Below, piece after piece: positions 21,428 to 27,841 of a DNA stretch of 29,138 nucleotides (within the stretch, counting starts at the first letter, position 1; every line of letters begins with the position of its first letter). A program made the translations under genes and the position numbers. The notes under the pieces are model-generated. The model was not told the DNA's origin. It ran no database searches and worked only from the letters and a program-made list of their open reading frames with translations. This DNA comes from a virus, in IMG/VR virus record IMGVR_UViG_3300047457_000811, positions 1 to 29,138 of that record, one strand, 5' to 3'.

Positions 21428-22864
21428 TCAGGCGAAGAACGCCTTACGAGGGGCTTTCGCCCCGAACAGTCTACCTATCGCGTCGGGCTTCTCAAAGCGT
21501 TTGACATCCCGATCCGACTTCGTGAGGGAGCCGCGTACCGCCTCCATGCAGAGGTCGACCACGACATCGACCGTATCGTCGTGCGATCCCGCCGGGAAGG
21601 ACATCATCTCGTCCATGACGGGCTGGAAGGACGGGACGAGCGATCCGTCTTTGTCAATCGGGAACATCAACTTGCCGGACTGCACGAACGGCTGCGCGCC
21701 CGCGGCCCTCATGTGCTTGTCGCTCGTCCGCTCGACGGAGAGCATGGGCTGCTTCGTGATCTCCCCGAACTGGTCGAAGATTCCCTTCTGCGGCCCGTTC
21801 GCCTCGGCGAGCACGACCGACACGCCGCGGCGGTCTAGGAGTTCAGCCGCCATGCGTGCGAACACGGGGAACGGCTCCCGTACCCTGATGATCTCGGTGA
21901 GGTACAGCCTCCGCTCGCTGTCGACTTCCCCGACGATGCACACGGAGTAGTCGGGGTCGTCGCGCTCCTGCTCCCTGCGCCCGTATCCCCAATCCAGCGC
22001 TGCGATGGTCCTCGTGATCGCGGGCTTTGACTCCCTGCGGTAGTGTCCGATCCACTCGGGCCGGAACACAAGGAGGTCGGAGGAGAGCGGGACGAGTTCG
22101 TAGGCGCGGGCGTATGCCATCGCTCCCATCTCATCCCTTCGTGCGCGAAGGATGTCCGCTGTGAACGCTTCCGGCCATGGCGACTCGTCTCCGATGCACG
22201 GCGTGCGCAGGAGCGTTCCCTCGGCGTCGTGCAGCCTCCTCCAGTCGGCCGTGATGTCGTCAGTATGGAACGGAGTCGCAGACCGCCATACGCGGGAGGG
22301 ATGCGATGCCGCCGGGTCGAGCATGGGCATCCAGATGTTCGACACGGCTTCCTTCACCTGAGCGCGGAGCGCTGGCTGAAGGACCGAGTTGCGCAGGTCG
22401 CAGATGTCGTCGAACCAGATCACGTCGGCGCGGCCGCCCGTACGCCCGAACACTCCCGAACCTTGAACGGACGGGTCCCTGCGTTCCGGCATTCCCGGAA
22501 CCGTGATCGACCATGCCGTCGTCCTGTCGTCTCCAGACTTGAGTTCGACCTCCGGGAAGGTCGCACGGTATGCGGGGGATCGGATGATCTCCCGGAGGAA
22601 CCTCGTCGTGCTCGTCGCCGCCTCGTCGTTCTGCGAGACGATCTTGAACCTCGTATCGGGCCTGACTCCGAGCCACCATGCGGTCAGGTACGAGAGAGTG
22701 CTCGTCTTTCCGTGTCCACGAGGCAGTTCGGCGTACCAAGATAGGTTCGCCAAGGCGTGTCCGATGAGCTCTTCCTGCAGTGCGCTGACGGTCTTGCCTA
22801 GGCAGAAGGAGATGAACACGGACGGGTCCTGTCTGGCCGCGTCGATGATCCTGTCCGGGGTCAC
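21428..22864 (-). CDS. terL: Terminase large subunit
   Basis: GTG at 22864 overlaps the upstream stop as GTGA; the product is 478 aa. The ATPase part has a Walker A variant at residues 48-55 (PRGHGKTS), a Walker B at 146-153 (ADVIWFDD, with Asp where most have Glu), and a coupling motif at 195-200 (SATPFH). The nuclease part has DWGYG (D291), LAEANG (E354) and SHDDTVD (D429/D430), the three acidic positions of the RNase H-like fold. It packages DNA through the portal and cuts it. The gene follows a small candidate subunit and precedes the module-array genes, then the portal. The protein is complete and about the family's usual length. Confidence 0.9.
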   Translation of the reverse strand: MTPDRIIDAARQDPSVFISFCLGKTVSALQEELIGHALANLSWYAELPRGHGKTSTLSYLTAWWLGVRPDTRFKIVSQNDEAATSTTRFLREIIRSPAYRATFPEVELKSGDDRTTAWSITVPGMPERRDPSVQGSGVFGRTGGRADVIWFDDICDLRNSVLQPALRAQVKEAVSNIWMPMLDPAASHPSRVWRSATPFHTDDITADWRRLHDAEGTLLRTPCIGDESPWPEAFTADILRARRDEMGAMAYARAYELVPLSSDLLVFRPEWIGHYRRESKPAITRTIAALDWGYGRREQERDDPDYSVCIVGEVDSERRLYLTEIIRVREPFPVFARMAAELLDRRGVSVVLAEANGPQKGIFDQFGEITKQPMLSVERTSDKHMRAAGAQPFVQSGKLMFPIDKDGSLVPSFQPVMDEMMSFPAGSHDDTVDVVVDLCMEAVRGSLTKSDRDVKRFEKPDAIGRLFGAKAPRKAFFA

Positions 22865-23262
22865 TTCTTCCTCTTCTTCTTCTTCCCATCCTCTTCCTTC
22901 GGCTTGTCCTGCCCGTCCGTCTCCATCCTTCTCGCGATGATCCTCGCGGCGGCAGACAACTGCGCGTCGCTGATGCTCTGCATTGTCTCCACGCGGTCGG
23001 TCGCCTTGCCGGAATCCAGCCTTTCGATCTTGTCGGCATGGACGAGCGCGGCGATGTTGTCCCTGTTCATGGAGACGAGGACCTCGGCGGCCCGGAGTTT
23101 CTCCCGGTCGTTCCTCGCTCCGACGAGCAATGCGGTCACATGCTTCGGCAACTGCTCAAGAAGGACATCGGGGATGTCCCATCGCCCGTGGATCGCCCTT
23201 CGGATGAGTCGCAGTCCTGCGCGCTCGTGTCCTTCCTCGACAAGTTGCCTAGGGTCCGACAT
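22861..23262 (-). CDS. Small terminase subunit candidate
   Basis: This 133-aa protein starts at ATG 23262 directly after the glycosyltransferase stop (TGAATG). It is helical: GLRLIRRAIHGRWDIPDVLLEQLPKHVTALLVG, then DREKLRAAEVLVSMNRDNIAALVHADKIERL, ending in a Lys-rich tail (GKKKKRKK) that could bind DNA. Overlap with the large terminase gene as GTGA is the typical TerS-TerL coupling. I do not see a clear helix-turn-helix, so the call rests on position, size, helical content and the RLDSGKATDRVE linker. A packaging accessory is the alternative. Confidence 0.55.
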   Translation of the reverse strand: MSDPRQLVEEGHERAGLRLIRRAIHGRWDIPDVLLEQLPKHVTALLVGARNDREKLRAAEVLVSMNRDNIAALVHADKIERLDSGKATDRVETMQSISDAQLSAAARIIARRMETDGQDKPKEEDGKKKKRKK

Positions 23263-24195
23263 TCATTTGCTCCTTGAAGATGGGTCCCTTGCCTCCGGAG
23301 GCTCGTCCGTCACTCCATGCTGCTCGGCGAACTCCCTGAGCGACCCGGACTTGATCCTGCGCTGCGCCGTGAGCCTGAGCCCGTATTCGTTCGGCTTGAT
23401 GGAGTTCAGGTCGATCCCATCCTTCAACTTCAACGGAGTGTCGAACTTCCTCCACGAGTCGCTGACGACATGCTGAGGCCTCTTGAACCGCCTGTCGACT
23501 CCGACGACATGCGGCCACACTCTTTCCAGGCTCCTCGCCATCTTGAGCCTTCCGTCGCCCTTGTACAACTGGTCCGTGTTCCCGCCCTTCATCACCATCG
23601 ACGCCATCTTCTCTATCAGGAAGGCGTTGAACAGCGCGGTGCATTTTCCCGACGAAAGCACTTGGAGGCACAGGTCGGTGTCCTCGTTGTACCTGCCTCT
23701 CCACCTGTGCGGAATGTCGTTCTGGATGAGCAGGCACGAGTACACATGCACATTGAGGAAGAACGGAGGCAACTTCGGATAGCCGAACATGGTGTAGTTC
23801 ATTCCGCTGATCCACAGGTTCTCGTACCTGTCCGTGAAGTCCTCTATCGCGGCGAACGCGGGGCCGGACTCGCAGGGAATCCTCTTGCCCTTGTAGAACC
23901 TCTTCACCTGACGGATGTTGTCGTCCAGTATCCAGTGCCGCTTCGCGCCGATGGAGATGGAATGCTCCCAGCACCAGTTGCGCGCAGGTATGCCTCCAAG
24001 CCCGAGGTTGCTGAACGGCAGGACGAGCATGTTCTCCGCTCCGAATGCGGCGGCGTACTGCTCCGACTCCTGCGGCTCCACGACGATCTTGAACGGAACC
24101 TTGTCGCGCAGCAGGAACTTCGCCGTCAGGCCGTTGTCATGCCTTCCCTTGCTGATGACATAGACGGGGTAGCGCGGGAGAATCCTGTCATCCAT
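23263..24195 (-). CDS. TET-associated-type glycosyltransferase (TAGT family), DNA hypermodification candidate
   Basis: This 310-aa protein starts at ATG 24195 and overlaps the ParB-domain gene by 8 bases. Visible motifs are VYVISKGR (11-18), EPQESEQYAAAFG (40-52), IPARNWCWE (69-77), HWILDDNI (87-94, a D-D-N/DxD-like sugar-nucleotide motif) and RWRGRYNEDTDLCLQ (164-178). MKGGNT (202-207) is also present. These match my recollection of the TET/JBP-associated glycosyltransferases (TAGT) found in phages that hypermodify cytosine. Such enzymes add sugars to hydroxylated bases. A TET/JBP oxygenase is not present in the window. The gene is cotranscribed with the terminase genes, consistent with modification of DNA before packaging. 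The substrate is unknown. Confidence 0.75.
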   Translation of the reverse strand: MDDRILPRYPVYVISKGRHDNGLTAKFLLRDKVPFKIVVEPQESEQYAAAFGAENMLVLPFSNLGLGGIPARNWCWEHSISIGAKRHWILDDNIRQVKRFYKGKRIPCESGPAFAAIEDFTDRYENLWISGMNYTMFGYPKLPPFFLNVHVYSCLLIQNDIPHRWRGRYNEDTDLCLQVLSSGKCTALFNAFLIEKMASMVMKGGNTDQLYKGDGRLKMARSLERVWPHVVGVDRRFKRPQHVVSDSWRKFDTPLKLKDGIDLNSIKPNEYGLRLTAQRRIKSGSLREFAEQHGVTDEPPEARDPSSRSK

Positions 24196-24913
24196 TGCGC
24201 GACTCCGAGAACCGGAGGCTCGACGGGTCCTCCCTCTCCCGCTCGGGCCACCAGATCGACCATGTTCCTTGGTTCTTGAACCTCGTGTGTCCGACTCCGA
24301 TCAACTGCATGAAGTTCCTTCGGTCCTCTTCATCCTCGAACGACACGGTCAGTTTCAGCGGCTCGTCCTGCGCCTCGTATTCGGGCATTCCCACCCATTC
24401 CGCGGCCTCGTTGATGTCGTTGATCTCCGACTGCGGGCGGGTCACCATGACGAGGTTGGCGAGCATCATCGGGTTGAATCCCGTTCCGACGAGTTCGTCC
24501 ATGTCCTTGATGTCCTTGAGGATCTCGCTGAGCATGCGGTCGTCTATCTCCGCAAGCCTTCCGACCTCGTTGTCTCCTGTGAGGATCTTCAGCGCCTTTG
24601 GATCGTCATGGGCGATGTCGATGACGACGGCCGGAATCTCCGACAGCCCCATCCGCTTCGCGGCTTGAACGATCCCGTGTCCCGCGAGGATCGTCCCGTC
24701 CCTCGCGACGACGACCGGCCTGTAGAACCCGTGCTCCTCGATCGACCTCACGAGGTGGTCGATCTGATCCTCCGGGTGGCTGCGGTAGTTCCTCGGATGC
24801 GGCTTCAGTTCCGAGATGTCGTAGTTGATCGTCTCGTGCTCCATCGTCTGCTCCATCCTCAATGCGGCTTCTTCGCCGGGTGCGTTCCGGTCGTTCCGAT
24901 TCTTCCCTCGCAT
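24188..24913 (-). CDS. ParB/sulfiredoxin-fold domain protein
   Basis: This 241-aa protein starts at ATG 24913 with AAGG about 7 bases before it; ATG 24844 with GGAG before it is an alternative start. Residues about 32-100 show the ParB nuclease-like N-terminal domain: ISELKPHPRNYRSHPEDQIDHLVRSIEEHGFYRPVVVARDGTILAGHG. A-G-H-G stands at the usual G-H-R position, followed by AAKRMGLSEIPAVVID. A C-terminal region (about 165-230) has EAAEWVGMPEYE, LTVSFEDEEDRRNFMQLIG and a W-rich end (TWSIWWPERERED). Such fusions occur in phages next to DNA-modification genes. It may act as a nucleotide-binding/hydrolysing or DNA-recognition partner of the glycosyltransferase that overlaps it. No HTH is seen. Confidence 0.75.
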   Translation of the reverse strand: MRGKNRNDRNAPGEEAALRMEQTMEHETINYDISELKPHPRNYRSHPEDQIDHLVRSIEEHGFYRPVVVARDGTILAGHGIVQAAKRMGLSEIPAVVIDIAHDDPKALKILTGDNEVGRLAEIDDRMLSEILKDIKDMDELVGTGFNPMMLANLVMVTRPQSEINDINEAAEWVGMPEYEAQDEPLKLTVSFEDEEDRRNFMQLIGVGHTRFKNQGTWSIWWPEREREDPSSLRFSESRNG

Positions 24914-24983
24914 GAATGACCTTCGTTGCCGGACGGGTCAAGACCGTCCCCTGACCCCATCTTCGGCGCGGCTTGCCCGGGAG
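24914..24983 (-). promoter_or_regulatory. Short gap with a hairpin between regulator and ParB genes
   Basis: This 70-base gap is one of the few in the leftward operon. It holds a 6-bp hairpin at 24949-24931 (GGACGG / CCGTCC). Upstream on the minus strand, near 24979, is TTGACT, 17 bases from a poor -10 match (GAAGAT). No T-run follows the hairpin. It may attenuate or start transcription of the ParB-glycosyltransferase-terminase group, but evidence is weak. Confidence 0.35.
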
Positions 24984-25274
24984 TCAAGACTGCGCTCCCA
25001 TGGGCTTGCGCACAGGCGTCATCGTGATCTCAAGCCCTGCGAGTCGCGCCATCGCGATGGCTGTCCGAAGCGACGGCGTTCTCTCGCCTGTCGATGTTCC
25101 TTGGTCCGCGAGCAGGCATTCGCCCGTATGGACGCTGCACACCTTCCGATCCTCGCATTCTCGGATGAAGGCGTAGCGGCTCATTGCGTTCTGGCGCAAG
25201 TGGTCCTGCATTGCCTTCTTCCACTCCAGCGGGCTTGAGAGTGCGTATGGCTCCTGCTCGGTCGTAGCGTTCAT
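24984..25274 (-). CDS. Small regulator-like protein, unknown target (96 aa)
   Basis: ATG at 25274 is the start (a GTG one codon earlier is possible). The protein has SRYAFIRECEDRKVCSVHTGECLLADQGTST, then GERTPSLRTAIAMARLAGLEITM. This two-part pattern, a helix with a Cys/His-containing turn followed by the R-K/T-P-S-L-x-x-A-x-x-x-A-x-x-A-G helix, I recall from small phage and plasmid proteins resembling a reduced HTH domain. It is the first gene of the leftward unit and follows the hairpin-rich leader, so a late-regulator role is plausible. The three Cys (41, 47, 54 approximately) could bind a metal, but their order with His is not a standard finger. Confidence 0.55.
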   Translation of the reverse strand: MNATTEQEPYALSSPLEWKKAMQDHLRQNAMSRYAFIRECEDRKVCSVHTGECLLADQGTSTGERTPSLRTAIAMARLAGLEITMTPVRKPMGAQS

Positions 25275-25324
25275 CACCGCATGATATGTCCGCGAGGGTG
25301 TTCGATCAACTCGCGACCGCTCGC

Positions 25325-25721
25325 GCCGGGCTTTGGAGGGCCCGGCTTCGCGGATCGGGGTCGTCGTGCCGTCCCTCGCTCGCTTGACTCTGATTCAGCG
25401 TTTGGTGGGAATGCGGGAACACCATGACCCCGCGGATGCGGGGTGCGAGGGCTTCAGCAGTCCGGAGCCGAACGCTGGGTTTCCCAAGGCGCAACTTCCA
25501 CCATTTCGACGGGCCATCCGCTTCCGTTGCGCAGGAGCGAGCCACCGGAATCCATGGCGGCTGCGCCGGGTAGGGTCAACTCCGGCGTCTTGAGCGGCCA
25601 TAGGCCGCACCCTTCGACGCACGGACGGAGCGTGTGCGTTTCCGCTGCAGCGTGGCGTCTGACGCCCTGTTATCCCCGCGGTACGCTGCCACCGCCCGAT
25701 TGACCCTGCACGAATGCAGGG
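25325..25721 (-). ncRNA. Candidate structured RNA or long 5' leader of the leftward operon
   Basis: At least seven perfect inverted repeats lie within about 400 bases (plus coordinates): 25704-25710/25715-25721 (CCCTGCA with a TTCG loop on the minus strand), 25654-25657/25663-25666, 25617-25622/25634-25639 and 25594-25599/25603-25608 (GCGGCC, loop of 3). The others are 25564-25569/25582-25587, 25489-25495/25526-25532 (GCGCAAC) and 25427-25433/25438-25444 (ACCCCGC, loop of 4), with one more at 25325-25331/25340-25346 (GCCGGGC). No coding frame explains them. A leftward promoter candidate at 25901-25929 would make this part of the late-operon leader. The strand is inferred from the promoter and the TTCG loop. 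The family is not recognised. Confidence 0.5.
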
Positions 25722-25900
25722 GTACTCATCCTACACATCTCGGTCGGGCTTGTACATTGGAATCTGGATGGACGGACGAGAATCGTCTTTCCCGGCTATT
25801 CCGAAACAACCGAATCTGAGATGCCCCTCTTGAGTCGAGCGCCCCTATCAGTCTCCAGACGATCTAGCGATTTGCTGACATAAACCCTTGTAGATCATCT

Positions 25901-25929
25901 ATTTGAGGTTTTTGGCGATTTATCGTCAA
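25901..25929 (-). promoter_or_regulatory. Leftward sigma70-like promoter candidate
   Basis: On the minus strand TTGACG (25929-25924) is followed after 17 bases by TCAAAT (25906-25901). The -35 matches five of six consensus bases and the -10 four of six. Its -35 lies only 5 bases from that of the rightward promoter, so the two face away from each other. It would give a leader of about 600 bases before the first leftward gene. Confidence 0.45.
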
Positions 25930-25934
25930 ATGTG

Positions 25935-25963
25935 TTTACACCCTCGTCGGCACAGGTTACATT
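25935..25963 (+). promoter_or_regulatory. Rightward promoter 1 of the amidoligase unit
   Basis: TTTACA (25935-25940), a 17-base spacer and TACATT (25958-25963). It shares TTTACACC and ACAGGTTACA with the promoter at 27750-27778, so the element is duplicated. The start point would be near 25970, just before the leader hairpin. A short palindrome CGATTTATCG (about 25916-25925) just upstream might be a repressor site, but this is tentative. Confidence 0.75.
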
Positions 25964-25969
25964 GTGTAC

Positions 25970-26025
25970 ATGGAGCATGTCGCTCCTCCGATCCGACCGG
26001 AAGTCGGAATGAACGAGGATGAACA
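25970..26025 (+). promoter_or_regulatory. Leader with two hairpins (copy 1)
   Basis: The leader holds a hairpin GGAGC/GCTCC (25972-25976/25982-25986), then CCGATCC, then a hairpin TCCGAC/GTCGGA (25992-25997/26003-26008) with loop CGGAA, followed by TGAACGAGGATGAACA and the ATG at 26026. AGGA serves as the ribosome binding site. Copy 2 at 27785 has the same order, with the same loop CGGAA and a base-pair swap in the stem. Confidence 0.7.
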
Positions 26026-26916
26026 ATGATCGCTCATGAGATGACATATGGAGTGGAGATCGAATGCGGCATCGACCGCAATGTCAACCTTCGGGTCGGT
26101 GGCTACCACGCCGGTACCTCCTGCACGGCCCTCCCGTCCTTCGAAGGGAGGTACTGGAACGCACAGTCGGACTCCTCCCTCCACTTCTCGGAGCGACGCG
26201 CCGTGGAGTTCGTCAGCCCGATCCTCAAGGGAGCCGAAGGACTCGACAACATCCGGGCCGTCTGTGCGCAGATCAAGTCTTGGGGCGGGGTCACCAACAA
26301 CTCCTGCGGACTTCATGTCCATGTCGGAGTCCCCGCGAACCTCTCGGTGCAGCAGATCCGATGCCTGTATCAACTCGTCGGTCGGTTCGAGAACGCCCTG
26401 TATTCGTGCACGGGTACCCCGGAGCGCCGCTTGGGCCGCTACTGCCAGCCGATCAAGACCGATGCGAACAAGCGCATCGACTGGAACCGCCACCGCTGCA
26501 AGGAGGACCTCCGCTACAGCGAGCATACCCGCGAGATGCAGGACAGGTACCGCATCCTCAACGTGACTCCCTTCCTGTGCGGCCGTCAGAACACCGTCGA
26601 GTTCCGCGTGTTCAGCGGCTCGCTGAACCCCGCCAAGATCGCGGCATGGATTCAGGTCTGCCTCTCCCTCGTGGAGATGGCGCTCGACGGAGTGGACAGC
26701 GATTGGGACATCAAGCAGGAGTCGCTCGGCGCGAAGTACGGCCCGACGATGGGCGAGCGCAATGTCTACTACATGTGCAAGTACATGTGGCAGTGGAAGG
26801 TGCGGCGCTCGCGCAACTACGGCGAACTGAACCACACCGTCTTCACCCGCAAGGCGGCCACCAAGATCCTCCGTCAACTCGCCGCCCGTCACGATGAGCG
26901 GGCGGCTTCTCTCTGA
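26026..26916 (+). CDS. Amidoligase (COOH-NH2 ligase, glutamine synthetase-like fold)
   Basis: This 296-aa protein starts at ATG 26026, with AGGA 8 bases before it. Motifs of the amidoligase family are visible: GVEIE (9-13), D49-x-S-L (SDSSLHF), VEFVSP (60-65, with ILKG after), CGLHVHV (94-100), TPERR (131-135) and TVEFRVFSGSLNP (190-202). The E-x-E, E-F-V-S-P, H-x-H and E-F-R residues correspond to the metal/ATP-binding positions of this ATP-dependent ligase fold. It would join a carboxylate to an amine, in peptide or protein/cell-wall modification. The next gene is a class II glutamine amidotransferase, a pairing known for this family. The substrate in this phage is unknown. Its last codons overlap an 8-bp hairpin. 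Confidence 0.85.
   Translation: MIAHEMTYGVEIECGIDRNVNLRVGGYHAGTSCTALPSFEGRYWNAQSDSSLHFSERRAVEFVSPILKGAEGLDNIRAVCAQIKSWGGVTNNSCGLHVHVGVPANLSVQQIRCLYQLVGRFENALYSCTGTPERRLGRYCQPIKTDANKRIDWNRHRCKEDLRYSEHTREMQDRYRILNVTPFLCGRQNTVEFRVFSGSLNPAKIAAWIQVCLSLVEMALDGVDSDWDIKQESLGAKYGPTMGERNVYYMCKYMWQWKVRRSRNYGELNHTVFTRKAATKILRQLAARHDERAASL
26881..26906 (+). terminator. Hairpin at the end of the amidoligase gene
   Basis: GCCGCCCG (26881-26888), a 10-base loop and CGGGCGGC (26899-26906) form an 8-bp G+C stem, followed by TTCTCTCT. It lies in the last codons of the amidoligase gene. It may act as an attenuator that lowers readthrough into the amidotransferase gene, or it may be only codon-driven. The U-run is interrupted, so full termination is unlikely. 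Confidence 0.4.
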
Positions 26917-26942
26917 ACAGCGAACGAACAAGGAGAACGAAC

Positions 26943-27671
26943 ATGTGTGGAATCTACGGTTTCTGGGGCGGATCGCCCTTCAACACGGGTCGGATCAAGA
27001 CCCTTCACTCCGTCGCGCAGTCGCAGGTCGCCCGCGGGCGGGACGCATTCGGAGTCGCATGGCGCACCGACGACGGATGTCTTGAGGCGTTCAAGCGCGC
27101 AGGATGCGTGGCCGACCATCTCGGCGAACTTGAGCGCGCACGCGACGCGACCTGCCTGATCGGACATACCCGCTGGACCACGCACGGCAGCGCGGATCGG
27201 AACGACAACAACCATCCGCATGAGTTCATGTACCGCGATCAGAAGTGCTGGCTCGTCCACAACGGAGTGATCTGCAACTACCGCAGCATCGCCTGGATGA
27301 ACGGACTCGACATGCGCACGGAGTGCGACAGCGAGGTGATCGGACGGTTCATTGAGAATGCGAACGGATCGCTCATCGACCGCGTGCGCGAGTGCGTGGC
27401 GGCGGTCGATCCGTCCGCTCCCTTCGCGGTGGCGATTCTGGCTCCCGGAGGACTTCTGCTCGCACGCCGGGGCAATCCGTTGTTCTGGAGCGAGTCGAAG
27501 GACCGCAACTGGTTCGCCTCGACCCATCACGCGCTTCCGGGCAAGTCCTACGAGGTGCCGAACAACACGGCGTACTGGATTCCGTTCGGGAAGTCCTCCG
27601 TGATCAAGCGCGAACTCGCCGCGCAGCAGCCGTCCTCGGTACGATGGCTTGGAAGCAACCTCTTCGCATAG
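26943..27671 (+). CDS. Class II glutamine amidotransferase
   Basis: ATG at 26943 has AAGGAG 9 bases before it. The protein begins Met-Cys, so after removal of Met the catalytic N-terminal Cys is exposed. Motifs follow the GlmS/PurF-type Ntn-hydrolase fold: RGRDAFGVAW (31-40), GHTRWTTHGS (74-83), NHPHEF (90-95), VHNGVICNYRS (105-115) and CDSEVI (128-133). The enzyme would release ammonia from glutamine. No sugar-isomerase or synthase domain follows, so it is a stand-alone amidotransferase of 242 aa, probably supplying ammonia to the amidoligase made from the same transcript. The unit ends at the strong terminator downstream. Confidence 0.9.
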   Translation: MCGIYGFWGGSPFNTGRIKTLHSVAQSQVARGRDAFGVAWRTDDGCLEAFKRAGCVADHLGELERARDATCLIGHTRWTTHGSADRNDNNHPHEFMYRDQKCWLVHNGVICNYRSIAWMNGLDMRTECDSEVIGRFIENANGSLIDRVRECVAAVDPSAPFAVAILAPGGLLLARRGNPLFWSESKDRNWFASTHHALPGKSYEVPNNTAYWIPFGKSSVIKRELAAQQPSSVRWLGSNLFA

Positions 27672-27683
27672 TCTCCTTGTTCT

Positions 27684-27730
27684 CCCCTCCCCGGACCTCA
27701 TGTAGAGGGCTCCCCGGGGAGGGGATTTTT
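27684..27730 (+). terminator. Intrinsic terminator after the amidotransferase gene
   Basis: CCCCTCCCCGG (27684-27694) pairs perfectly with CCGGGGAGGGG (27714-27724), loop of 19 bases, and ATTTTT follows at 27725-27730. It closes the first rightward transcript, 20 bases before the second promoter. Confidence 0.85.
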
Positions 27731-27749
27731 CGAGGAAACTCAAATCCTA

Positions 27750-27778
27750 TTTACACCTGCGAGGAAACAGGTTACAAT
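27750..27778 (+). promoter_or_regulatory. Rightward promoter 2
   Basis: TTTACA (27750-27755), 17-base spacer, TACAAT (27773-27778). The -10 matches five of six consensus bases and the spacer is ideal. TTTACACC and ACAGGTTACA are shared with promoter 1 at 25935-25963. It lies just after the terminator, so it starts a separate transcription unit. Confidence 0.8.
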
Positions 27779-27784
27779 CCTCAT

Positions 27785-27841
27785 GTCAGGCACGAGGTCT
27801 GACCCGATCCGCCCGGAAGGCGGGTGAACAAGGAACAGGTC
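27785..27841 (+). promoter_or_regulatory. Leader with two hairpins (copy 2)
   Basis: GTCAG/CTGAC (27785-27789/27799-27803) is followed by CCGATCC and a hairpin CCGCC/GGCGG (27809-27813/27819-27823) with loop CGGAA, then TGAACAAGGAACAGGTC and the ATG at 27842. Compared with copy 1 the second stem has a C-G pair where copy 1 has A-T, a compensatory change, and the first hairpin keeps its place while its sequence differs. Confidence 0.7.

Larger units (their letters stand above)
25275..26025. other. Divergent noncoding region, about 750 bp
   Basis: No open frame here looks like protein: those present are Arg/Pro/Cys-rich shadows on both strands. The left part (25325-25721) is G+C-rich and full of hairpins. 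From about 25722 to 25860 I see little beyond mixed sequence. From about 25861 on the DNA is A+T-rich (23 of 60 bases G+C in 25861-25920 by count) and carries divergent promoter-like elements. The leader of the first rightward gene fills 25970-26025. Confidence 0.8.

Noticed and set aside
25668-25684. Match on the minus strand to the 23S rRNA segment CGGGGATAACAGG
   Set aside because: The match is 13 bases only, the flanks do not continue as rRNA, and chance over this length is not negligible.
25333-25703. Small open frames in the divergent region
   Set aside because: Both strands give Arg/Pro/Cys-rich translations with no ribosome site, and the DNA is better explained by hairpins.
26881-26906. 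Full terminator between amidoligase and amidotransferase
   Set aside because: The U-run is interrupted and the two genes form a functional pair with only 26 bases between them; at most it is an attenuator.
26889-27743. Antisense frames over the amidoligase and amidotransferase genes
   Set aside because: The plus-strand products have clear enzyme motifs; the antisense translations do not resemble proteins.
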